Assembly (NCBI GenBank): GCA_031264145.1
Contig: JAISEK010000052.1
Coordinates: 1-55,496, forward strand
Reading direction: 5' to 3'
From: Deltaproteobacteria bacterium
Lineage (GTDB): Bacteria > Desulfobacterota > Desulfarculia > Adiutricales > Adiutricaceae
Length of the DNA: 55,496 bases
Below the pieces are notes generated by a model. It was not told the DNA's origin, did no database searches, and saw only the letters and a program-made list of their open reading frames with translations. The position numbers and the translations under genes were made by a program. Position 1 is the first letter of the stretch, and every line of letters starts with the position of its first letter. Below, piece by piece: positions 17,916-25,506 of the stretch.

Positions 17916-20051
17916 TCAATAGTAGAAATTGAAGCCCAGACCGACTTGAAGCGGTTTTGTGGGTACTCCGTACTTCATATCAGTGGATACGGCCATGGGT
18001 AAACCCTTTTGTAAAGCATATTTATTTGTTAAATTATCACCAAATAAATATAATTCCCAATGTTCAGCCACATAGCCTAGTCTTAGGTGGAGTGTACTAT
18101 AAGTATTTTGGCTATATAGATTAGTTCTATCCCAGTATGTTTTCCCTTTTATTCTTACTTCTGGCGCAATATAAAAGCCATCAAGGAATCTAAAATTTAA
18201 TCCAAGATTAGCATTGAAACGTGCAACACCAGCAATTATATTTCCAGAATACTCTCCACTTAGATCTTTATATTCTTTATATGTTGGTTTAATATATCCA
18301 AATCCAAGATTAACAGAAATATAATCATTTAATTCAGCTATACTTTCAATTTCTAGGCCATATACTTCAGCTTTACCTACATTATAAAAATATGAAGTCC
18401 ACATATCTACTATATATTGATCTTGATAGCCATTATATTTAGTATAAAAAGTAGAAATATTAATCATAAATTTATTATCAAAAAAAGTATTTTTTGAGCC
18501 AATTTCATAAGTCCAACTAGTTTCTTTCTCAAATTTTATCTCATCAGAACTAGGAAAGGGAAAAACTTGTGGTACCCAGACATTGTAGTAGCTTCCAGGA
18601 CGCCAACCCTTCGCCACTGTCGCATATATCATGTTATCAGGAGTTAGGCGATAATCAATACTGAATTTAGGAATAAACTGCGAGTCCTTTTTTTCTAGCC
18701 TTTCACCCACGAAATAAAGACGATCGGTCAATTTACGCCTTGTCCATTCCTGCCTCAATCCCAGTGTAAGGCCGAGCCTGTCGTCCAAGATGCGATAGGT
18801 GGCCTGGCCGAAGACGGCAAAGTCGCGCAAATCGAGGATCGACTCCACCATTGGCTGGTAGCTTACCGGGACGCCATCAAGCGTAGACCCTCCAGCCATA
18901 TTACCCTCTCGCCGAGAGTCGCGATAGAATAGTCCCAAAAGCCACTCGAGCGACGAAGCTCTGTCCTCTGGGGACATGACCCGCAATTCCTGGATAAAAG
19001 TCCGATATCTCGAATCCACCACCCCATACATGCCAAATGGTCCGAAGGCCTGAGAGCCTAGATCAAAATCAGTCCCGTAGCGCTGATCCGTGCGGCGCCA
19101 GCCGGTGATGGATACTATATCGGCCGGCCCCGTTTTCAGCCTCATGGTCAAATCCGAGGTAAAATTATTGACTTTGCTGTACTCCGGATAGTCAATGTAG
19201 ACTTCCCATTTTCCAAATCCAGGCCAATCTATGTTCCCGGCCGCCGAGGCGTCTATTGGCAAGGCCAGGTAGCCGTTGTTGGCGCTCAGTTGTGAGTAGC
19301 CGACGTTGAGTGTCGCCTCGAAGGCCTCGTTGGGCGTCAGGACCGTGGAGAAGCGGACCCCGCTGCGCCGGCTCTCGCCGTAGTCGTCATCCCTGAGGTT
19401 ATTCTTTATATAGCTGCCGTCCTGGCTCCCTGAGAAGGAGAGGCCCACGGAGAGCCTGTCCTGAACGACAGGCGCGCTGACTGAGCCCTGCACCCCCCAG
19501 CTGATGTCGGAATTGCGGCCAGAGCCCATGGTCAGCCCAAACCTGGCCCTGGGCTCTGGCCCAGGCTTGTTGGTTATGATGTTGATGACGCCGGCCTCGC
19601 TGTTGAGACCGTACAGGGTCGACTGTGGGCCGCGCAGGACCTCGATCCGCTCTATGTCGAAGAGTGGCAGGGAGGAGACGGAGTAAAAATCATCGAAGGG
19701 CACCCCGTCCAACATGACCGTCACCGTGGGGTCGATGTCTCCTCCGGAGCTGTTGACCCGGCCCCGGATACCCATATAGGTATAGGTGGCGCCCCCGCCT
19801 GAAGAGGTGATGGTCATGTTGGGGACCAAGGTGTGCAGATCCTGGAACTGCCTGATCCCTTTCTCCTCAATGGCCCGTTCGCCAATGACGTTAATCGAGG
19901 CGGGAATCTCCTGGACGTCCTCCTCGCGCTTTTGGGCCGTGACCCTTATGGAATCCAGGGCAAGCTCCTGATCGGCGGCCTTTGGTTCGGCGGGGTCGAG
20001 GGCCGCCAGGAAAAGGACGCAGAGAATCGGGGTAAGGAACTTTTTGGGCAT
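17916..20051 (-). CDS. TonB-dependent outer-membrane receptor, FyuA-like
   Basis: The 711-residue protein has a signal peptide (cleavage near PAEPKA) and a TonB-box-like stretch followed by RVTAQKREEDVQEIPASI. A plug domain (about 45-165) carries VTVMLDGVPF, DIERIEVLRGPQSTLYG and AGVINIITNKP, and a 22-strand-type barrel ends in FNFYY with a terminal aromatic. The plug resembles FyuA, the yersiniabactin receptor. It would bind the ferric metallophore at the surface. Base composition changes inside the gene: codons for about the first 450 residues are GC-rich, while most of the rest (about 17990-18690) is strongly AT-rich. Confidence 0.88.
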   Translation of the reverse strand: MPKKFLTPILCVLFLAALDPAEPKAADQELALDSIRVTAQKREEDVQEIPASINVIGERAIEEKGIRQFQDLHTLVPNMTITSSGGGATYTYMGIRGRVNSSGGDIDPTVTVMLDGVPFDDFYSVSSLPLFDIERIEVLRGPQSTLYGLNSEAGVINIITNKPGPEPRARFGLTMGSGRNSDISWGVQGSVSAPVVQDRLSVGLSFSGSQDGSYIKNNLRDDDYGESRRSGVRFSTVLTPNEAFEATLNVGYSQLSANNGYLALPIDASAAGNIDWPGFGKWEVYIDYPEYSKVNNFTSDLTMRLKTGPADIVSITGWRRTDQRYGTDFDLGSQAFGPFGMYGVVDSRYRTFIQELRVMSPEDRASSLEWLLGLFYRDSRREGNMAGGSTLDGVPVSYQPMVESILDLRDFAVFGQATYRILDDRLGLTLGLRQEWTRRKLTDRLYFVGERLEKKDSQFIPKFSIDYRLTPDNMIYATVAKGWRPGSYYNVWVPQVFPFPSSDEIKFEKETSWTYEIGSKNTFFDNKFMINISTFYTKYNGYQDQYIVDMWTSYFYNVGKAEVYGLEIESIAELNDYISVNLGFGYIKPTYKEYKDLSGEYSGNIIAGVARFNANLGLNFRFLDGFYIAPEVRIKGKTYWDRTNLYSQNTYSTLHLRLGYVAEHWELYLFGDNLTNKYALQKGLPMAVSTDMKYGVPTKPLQVGLGFNFYY

Positions 20052-20076
20052 AAGCGCCTCCAGTTTTATTTTCCTA

Positions 20077-20095
20077 TATGATAATGAGTCTAAAT
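20077..20095 (-). promoter_or_regulatory. Partial Fur-box-like site before the receptor gene
   Basis: ATGATAATGAGTC, seen on the plus strand, keeps one half of the Fur consensus (GATAATGA) 30-40 bases before the receptor start codon. The other half is poor. Iron control fits the gene, but the site itself is only a suggestion. Confidence 0.35.
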
Positions 20096-20418
20096 TGCAA
20101 TAGTACCCCGAGCCGGTTTATTTTTAACCGAAATAGATTTTTGATGGTTTTGCCAGGGGGAATGAATTCCATTCGAGGAGGGGATGGCCGGGGAAGAGCC
20201 CTAATGACAGAGTTACCGTCAATGCGGCATATAGACTGGCTGGTACTATTTTCCAGTGACTTTTTGCAGATAGGCTTGATCTGACAATAATCCAATATTA
20301 ATTTTTATATGCTAATTTATCTAAATTTATTAATTAATTATTCTTATAAATTACATTAGATATATTTATTTCACTTATAATTCTTAATATTTATTTTCTA
20401 TTTTTATAGATTAAAATC

Positions 20419-20434
20419 ACCAGCTTTAGCTGGT
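20419..20434. repeat. TTTA-loop hairpin, left of the AbiE pair
   Basis: ACCAGC-TTTA-GCTGGT is a perfect 6-bp stem with a TTTA loop. Nearly the same sequence occurs at 22361-22380 on the right of the AbiE pair. Confidence 0.8.
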
Positions 20435-20490
20435 ACATTTAGTATTTCTTCTTGATAATGCTGGCCAATTACTTAAGAAACATTTATAAA

Positions 20491-20526
20491 GTAAACTACC
20501 ACCAGCTTTAGATGATGGTAGTTTAC
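20491..20526. repeat. Larger TTTA-loop hairpin, left of the AbiE pair
   Basis: GTAAACTACCA pairs with TGGTAGTTTAC around an inner CCAGC-TTTA-GATGA segment. It shares the CCACCAGCTTTA core with the hairpin at 22361-22380. Confidence 0.75.
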
Positions 20527-20643
20527 TCAAATGGATATGTTTTTCATACATGCTTGTTAATCCTTCTCGTTTTCAAGTCTCGCAATCCTGTGGCTGTTTT
20601 CTTAGCACCATCGCACCGGGCCAAACCGTAATCCTGTAATTGT

Positions 20644-21486
20644 TCATTTACCATTATCAAACACCCAAGCAAGCAATGTGAGGATGTCAGGCAGGGCAAT
20701 GCCCCAAGCGTAAGGGTAGCCTTTGGTATACCCAGTCCAAATTTTGGATATCTCAGGACTGGTTGCGATATCGCCCAAATGCTTCGCATAGCTTTCTATG
20801 AAAGGGACACTGCCGCGTTCTTCCGCTTTGGCGCGGAGTGCGTTAAGCAACTCGGGTCTTGAAAGTGTATCTTTGTGCATGGACAGCAATATGTAAACAT
20901 CATAGAAATCACGCCCACGCGTGTTGGTCACATTGCGCGAGAGGATCGTCTCGATCTTCTCCGCAAGGACTGTGCAAAGGTTGTAGGCCATAACAGGGAT
21001 CGTCCGGTCCTCGAACATCAGCCTGTAAGGGTATTCAATCTCACGGGGAATGACTAAGCCCCCTGTTGTGACGTCGAGCTTCATGTCGACACGGATCGTA
21101 TGAAACGCAGCCCGAAGCGATATGCGAAAGTCATCGTACTCGCTTATATCGTGGATGTTCTTGATGTTTTGGATCTCAAAGGCGATTCCGTCATCGGCGT
21201 CGATAGATATAATTTCGCTCAGGATGTCCGCAATGCTTTCCTGGCTCACAGGCAGCCTTTTCACCGTCGTGTCCATATCTATTGTACTGCGCCGGTCGAT
21301 GCCCACCATCGATGCAATCAAGAAACCGCCTTTGAGAATGATGTTCTTGCGATACGGTGAGAGAAACACCCGCTCCAGCAGGCGTTCCATCATATAGATG
21401 TGCAGAAGCGTATTCGCCGGCACGCCGGCCTGCAAGGATTTGTTTTTGATACAAGCTTTCAACTGCGTCGCGCTTGTGAACCTCAT
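20644..21486 (-). CDS. AbiEii-type nucleotidyltransferase toxin
   Basis: The 280-residue protein belongs to the AbiEii/AbiGii nucleotidyltransferase family, the toxin half of type IV toxin-antitoxin and abortive-infection systems. ILKGGFLIASMVGIDRRST followed by IDMDTTVK is the polymerase-beta-like active site (GG...S with the acidic D-x-D). A later AEKIETILSRN...RGRDFYDVYIL segment is typical of the family. Its ATG overlaps the antitoxin gene's stop by 4 bases. Composition and codon choice differ from neighbouring genes, pointing to transfer, perhaps from a Firmicute. Confidence 0.92.
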   Translation of the reverse strand: MRFTSATQLKACIKNKSLQAGVPANTLLHIYMMERLLERVFLSPYRKNIILKGGFLIASMVGIDRRSTIDMDTTVKRLPVSQESIADILSEIISIDADDGIAFEIQNIKNIHDISEYDDFRISLRAAFHTIRVDMKLDVTTGGLVIPREIEYPYRLMFEDRTIPVMAYNLCTVLAEKIETILSRNVTNTRGRDFYDVYILLSMHKDTLSRPELLNALRAKAEERGSVPFIESYAKHLGDIATSPEISKIWTGYTKGYPYAWGIALPDILTLLAWVFDNGK

Positions 21487-22076
21487 GACAGCACCTCCAG
21501 ATATCTGTAAACCATATTGCGGATTTTCAGTTCGGAAGCGAATTCCAGAAGCTTTGCGCTGTCCCTATCATTGCTCTTTGCGTATCGTTTGAGTGCGGTG
21601 AGAACCAAATTCCGATCCAGCTTGTCTATATTGCGCAGACAATCGCAAAGCGTTCGCTCGGTATCATATGCTTTTACTTTCATGCCGGATGGGGTTTCCA
21701 AGGCGCAAACACCCAGCCCCATCCATTTCTGCCTGCTGTAGAAAAATTTAATAGTGTCGTCCGTCAGCAACGGCGTGTTCCAACCGGAGGGAATAGTCAT
21801 CGCAAGCCTTAGCGGATCGCGGTCGCTTAGATCATGCAGGAATAGAGCTGTCTCATTTGAAAAAACACCTTTCGGACAGCGGTATTGCGCAACAAAAAAA
21901 GGATCAGGAAAAATTTCCACAGCGAAATAAAGCCCATGTGCGGCACGCTCGATCAGCCCGCGCTCCGCCATGCGCTGCAACGTTTTGTTCTCCACGCCTT
22001 TCTCCCGTGCTTCTTTTGAAGTCAGGTAGCCGCCGCGCTCTTCCAAAAGCACAAAAACTTTTTCGGTTGCGTTCAT
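21483..22076 (-). CDS. AbiEi-type antitoxin / winged-helix regulator
   Basis: The 197-residue protein has an N-terminal helix-turn-helix (about 1-50, with GGYLTSKEAREKGVENKTLQ) and an AbiEi C-terminal domain (SNETALFLHDLSDRDPLRLA, YDTERTLCDCLRN). It is the antitoxin and autorepressor of the AbiEii toxin downstream. I chose the ATG at 22076 over an upstream in-frame ATG (22142) because GAGGTG lies 6-7 bases before it and the longer start falls inside the promoter. Confidence 0.9.
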   Translation of the reverse strand: MNATEKVFVLLEERGGYLTSKEAREKGVENKTLQRMAERGLIERAAHGLYFAVEIFPDPFFVAQYRCPKGVFSNETALFLHDLSDRDPLRLAMTIPSGWNTPLLTDDTIKFFYSRQKWMGLGVCALETPSGMKVKAYDTERTLCDCLRNIDKLDRNLVLTALKRYAKSNDRDSAKLLEFASELKIRNMVYRYLEVLS

Positions 22077-22113
22077 CGCTATCACCTCGTTGGCCGGTAT
22101 TAGTATCGTAAAT

Positions 22114-22142
22114 ATTGTAAAACATACGAACAATAAAGTCAA
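22114..22142 (-). promoter_or_regulatory. Promoter of the AbiE operon
   Basis: Minus strand: -35 TTGACT (22137-22142), 17-base spacer, -10 TACAAT (22114-22119), about 30 bases before the ribosome site of the AbiEi gene. This close consensus match supports the shorter start. Confidence 0.75.
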
Positions 22143-22224
22143 GATGCTGCGCGTTGATTTTTAGCAGCGGTAAAAATGCAATTTGGATGCGACTCCAATC
22201 TCGATGTAGAAACTGCCGACTGGA

Positions 22225-22292
22225 GAGCCGTATGCGGGAAAACCGCCCGTACGGTTCGGAGGGAGGGGAGGGGAAACTCTTCCCTACCCCTA
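22225..22292 (+). ncRNA. Group II intron 3' fragment (domains V and VI)
   Basis: The 33 bases at 22225-22257 fold as a group II intron domain V: GAGCCGTATGCGG, a GAAA tetraloop, then CCGCCCGTACGGTTC. The AGC catalytic triad is near the 5' side and a two-base bulge lies opposite. A G/C-rich hairpin follows (GGGAGGGGAGGGGAAACTC then TTCCCTACCCC), the expected domain VI, ending in CCTAT. No upstream domains or reverse transcriptase gene are present; the AbiE promoter lies directly upstream, so this is a truncated, immobile remnant. Confidence 0.8.
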
Positions 22293-22311
22293 TTGATGTC
22301 GATCTTCAGAA

Positions 22312-22380
22312 CGGCTTTAGCCGCTCAAAAGCGACTTTAGTCGCAGAAGAAAAAGGTAAGCCACCAGCTTTAACTGGTGG
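22312..22380. repeat. Cluster of three TTTA hairpins right of the AbiE pair
   Basis: Three palindromes follow each other: CGGC-TTTA-GCCG (22312-22323), GCGACTTTAGTCGC (22331-22344) and CCACCAGCTTTAACTGGTGG (22361-22380). The last matches the hairpins at 20419 and 20491. Such hairpins resemble the subterminal structures of IS200/IS605-type elements, but no transposase gene is present. Confidence 0.75.
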
Positions 22381-22926
22381 TTGTTAACTAATGATTACCT
22401 TACATTTGCTGATGAAGTGCCAGAAAGGCCCATCACAGGGGTTGTCGTCGGCAGGTATTGGCCACTGGTGACCGGGGCGCATTGACGGGGCCGGGTTCCG
22501 GACGATTGACAAGAGGCCAATAAGGCTATAGAATTTTGGGCATGGTCTGATCCTGGCCGGTTTGCTCAAAACCGGGTGGGTACGGATTGGATCGGGCGGG
22601 ATATGACCAACCGTTGGTCGCATCAAGGTTTTTGAGCGAAAAACTGGCTAGCTTCTGGTGCCTGGAGGCCGTGTGGTCTTGTTGCCTGTTGAGCACCCAA
22701 TTAGTGATGCGCGTTTTTTTAATTTCATAATATTCGGAGGAACGTAATACAAACACTGTTACATACAAAAATTTATCAGGGCATGGAAACTACACCTGGA
22801 TAAAATAATAATTTAAATTTATAATTAGCCAGGTTTGTTAGGTAAATAATTTTTATTATAAAATAATTGCTATAATTTTATTAAAAAAATTGTCGTGACG
22901 CATCTGTTTCCAACAAGGAGGCCTCC
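22381..22926. other. Spacer before the PTS genes, with nested inverted repeats
   Basis: No gene is apparent. An outer imperfect repeat GCTCAAAACC (22564) / GGTTTTTGAGC (22627) encloses a perfect GACCAAC-C-GTTGGTC hairpin (22605-22619). The last 130 bases are AT-rich with a TATAAT (22871-22876) that may be the -10 box for the PTS operon; no good -35 is visible. Confidence 0.45.
22871..22876 (+). promoter_or_regulatory. Possible -10 box of the PTS operon
   Basis: A perfect TATAAT lies 51 bases before the start codon in an AT-rich spacer. The -35 region is not convincing. Confidence 0.35.
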
Positions 22927-25506
22927 ATGCCAGCTGATGCCGCCCATGTTCCCCAATCCCTAGTCTTGTCCGCCCCGCTTTCAGGCCCCATAATTCCCCT
23001 CGAAAATGTCCCGGATCCCACTTTCGCCCAGAAGATGGTTGGAGACGGAATAGCCATTGACCCGACCTCGGAAGTGCTGCTTTCGCCCTGCCTGGGCAAG
23101 GTTACCCAGCTGCACAGTGCCTGCCATGCCTTGACTGTCACCACGCCTGAAGGGGTCGAGGTGCTCATGCACATAGGGCTGGACACCGTCATGCTGAGGG
23201 GGAAGGGCTTCACGGCCAGGGTCGCCGAGGGCGACTCGGTTGCCCCAGGCGACCCGCTCATCGCCTTTGACGCCAATTTCGTCGCCCACAACGCCGCCAG
23301 CCTAATGACCATGATGCTCGTGGCCAACGGCGATCTGGTCGAGTCCTATCTCCCGGCCGCCGGGATGGCCAAGGCCGGCGAGACCAAGGTGCTCGAGCTC
23401 AGGCTGGCCACTGGTGCCGAAGGGGCCTGCGGTTCCGGAGGCGACGGGCCGCTCGTCTCCGATCCGATCGTCATCCTGAATCCGGCCGGGATCCACGCCC
23501 GCCCGGCGTCCGTGCTGGTGGCCAAGGCCAAGACGTTCGCCTCGGACGTCCGCCTCGTCAAGGACGGCCGGGAGGCCAACGCCAAGAGCGTGGTGGCCAT
23601 AATGGGCCTGGAGGTGAGGCAGCACGACAAGATCGCGGTCAAGGCCTCAGGCGGCGACGCCCAGGCCGCCCTGTCCGCCCTGGTGCCGCTCATCGGCTCC
23701 GGCCTGGGCGAGAACATCCACGCCCAGCCTGCCGAAAAGCCCGCCCCCAAGCCGCTCCCCCCCAAAAGGCACGAGTCAGGCGACCCCAACGTCCTCTTGG
23801 GCGTCTCCGCCTCTCCCGGCCTCGTCACCGGCCACGTCTTCCAGCTGCGCCATGAGTCCATGAGGCTCGAGGAATTCGGCCAGGGCTTCGAGGCCGAGAA
23901 CCAGAGGCTGCTTGCGGCCATCGCCGCCTCACAGGAGGAACTCTCGGCCCTCACGGAGACCATGCGCAAGCGCGCTGACGCCGACAAGGCGGCCATCTTC
24001 GCCGCCCACCAGGAACTCCTTGAGGACCCGGAACTCATAGAGGGGGCCAGGATGCGCCTGCGCCAGGGCAAGGGTGCCGCCTTCGCCTGGAACGAGTCCT
24101 TCGCCGAGCAGGCCGCCAGCCTGGCTGGCCTCAACAACGAGCTTTTGGCCGGCAGGGCCAACGACATACGGGACGTGGGCCGCAGGGTGTTGATCCACCT
24201 GACCGGCGCCCAGAGGCCGACCCTGGCCATTCCCAAGAACGCCGTCCTCATCGCCGAGGATCTGACACCATCTGACACGGCCAGCCTCGACAAGAGCACC
24301 GTGGTCGGATTCTGCACCACCGGCGGCAGCGCCACTTCCCACGCCTCCATACTGGCCAGATCCATGTCCATCCCGGCCATCGCCGCCATAGAGGGGCGGG
24401 CCCTGGAACTGGCCGATGGCACGGCCGTGGTCCTCGACGGGGACAGGGGGCAGCTGCGCCTGAATCCCTCGGAGAAGGAGGTCGCCGAGATCCGCCTTCT
24501 CCAGGACCAGGCCGCGGCGACCAGGGCCATCGAGCTCATGGAGGCGGCCAAGCCGGCCATGACCGCCGATGGGCATCGGGTCAAGGTCGTGGGCAACATA
24601 GGCGGTGTGGCCGACGCCGAGGAGGTGCCTCCCCTGGGTGGCGAGGGCGTGGGCCTCTTGAGATCCGAGTTCCTCTTCCTCCAGCGGGCCAACGCCCCCA
24701 GCGAGGACGAACAGGAGGCCATGTACGTGGCCATCGCCAAGACCCTGGGGCCGGAGCGGGATCTGGTGGTCAGGACACTTGACGTCGGCGGCGACAAGCC
24801 CCTGGCCTACCTCCCAATGCCCCCCGAGATCAATCCCTTCCTTGGCGTCAGGGGCATCAGGCTCAACCTCCTGGGGACCGATCTCTTCCGCTCGCAGGTG
24901 AGGGCCGTCATCAAGGCCGCCGCCTTCACTAGGCTGCACATAATGTTCCCCATGGTCTCCTCAGTCATCGAGCTCAGGGAGGCCAAGGCCATCGTGCTGG
25001 CGGAACGGGAGGCCCTGGCCATATCCGCCCCGGTCAACGTGGGCATCATGGTGGAGGTGCCCTCGGCGGCCGTCCTGGCCGAGGGGTTGGCCAGGGAGGC
25101 CGATTTCTTCTCCATCGGCACCAACGATCTGACCCAGTACACCCTGGCCATCGACCGTGGCCACCCCCGCCTGGCGGCCATGGCCGACGCCCTCCACCCG
25201 GCCGTCCTGCGCCTAATCGAGCAGACCGTCCAGGGTGCCCACAAATATGGCAAATGGGTGGGGGTCTGCGGGGGGTTGGCCGGGGAAATCCCTGCCGTGC
25301 CGGTCCTCCTGGGCCTGGGGGTCGATGAGCTCAGCGTCAGCGTCTCCTCCATACCCTCGGTCAAGGCGGCCGTCCGGAGGCAGAGCGTCCCGGCCTGCCG
25401 GGCCCTGGCCACGGAAGTCCTGTCAATGCTCACTGCGGCGGAGGTGCGCGAGCGCCTGGCCGCCTTCGCCGCCGAGACAGCGGGTAAGGAGGGTGCCAGT
25501 GTTTAA
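22927..25506 (+). CDS. PTS multidomain phosphoryl carrier: IIA(Glc)-HPr-Enzyme I fusion
   Basis: The 859-residue protein joins three PTS proteins. Residues about 10-150 are a glucose-type IIA with the two active-site histidines H67 (SACHAL) and H82 (LMHIGLDT). About 178-262 is HPr with phospho-His190 in [11 protein letters not shown]. About 288-850 is Enzyme I with phospho-His472 in [14 protein letters not shown] and the C-terminal PEP-binding barrel including GVCGG. It takes phosphate from PEP and passes it down to the PtsG IIB domain. The next gene overlaps by 8 bases. AAGGAGGCC lies just before the ATG. In the Enzyme I active-site region CGG replaces the commoner CGE; the effect is unknown. 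Confidence 0.93.
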   Translation: MPADAAHVPQSLVLSAPLSGPIIPLENVPDPTFAQKMVGDGIAIDPTSEVLLSPCLGKVTQLHSACHALTVTTPEGVEVLMHIGLDTVMLRGKGFTARVAEGDSVAPGDPLIAFDANFVAHNAASLMTMMLVANGDLVESYLPAAGMAKAGETKVLELRLATGAEGACGSGGDGPLVSDPIVILNPAGIHARPASVLVAKAKTFASDVRLVKDGREANAKSVVAIMGLEVRQHDKIAVKASGGDAQAALSALVPLIGSGLGENIHAQPAEKPAPKPLPPKRHESGDPNVLLGVSASPGLVTGHVFQLRHESMRLEEFGQGFEAENQRLLAAIAASQEELSALTETMRKRADADKAAIFAAHQELLEDPELIEGARMRLRQGKGAAFAWNESFAEQAASLAGLNNELLAGRANDIRDVGRRVLIHLTGAQRPTLAIPKNAVLIAEDLTPSDTASLDKSTVVGFCTTGGSATSHASILARSMSIPAIAAIEGRALELADGTAVVLDGDRGQLRLNPSEKEVAEIRLLQDQAAATRAIELMEAAKPAMTADGHRVKVVGNIGGVADAEEVPPLGGEGVGLLRSEFLFLQRANAPSEDEQEAMYVAIAKTLGPERDLVVRTLDVGGDKPLAYLPMPPEINPFLGVRGIRLNLLGTDLFRSQVRAVIKAAAFTRLHIMFPMVSSVIELREAKAIVLAEREALAISAPVNVGIMVEVPSAAVLAEGLAREADFFSIGTNDLTQYTLAIDRGHPRLAAMADALHPAVLRLIEQTVQGAHKYGKWVGVCGGLAGEIPAVPVLLGLGVDELSVSVSSIPSVKAAVRRQSVPACRALATEVLSMLTAAEVRERLAAFAAETAGKEGASV

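Larger units (their letters stand above)
20052..20643. other. Spacer between receptor and AbiE genes, with TTTA hairpins
   Basis: The stretch is largely AT-rich with no gene. It contains two hairpins built around a CTTTAG centre (20419-20434 and 20491-20526), similar to hairpins on the other side of the AbiE pair. The second has an 11-bp perfect outer stem and could act as a bidirectional terminator. Confidence 0.5.

Noticed and set aside
17728-17919. 63-codon minus-strand frame upstream of exbB
   Set aside because: No ribosome site or homology; composition follows the spacer.
20400-20530. Possible CRISPR repeats (CCAGCTTTA words)
   Set aside because: The words are palindromes of unequal length with no regular spacing or unique spacers, so they are hairpins rather than an array.
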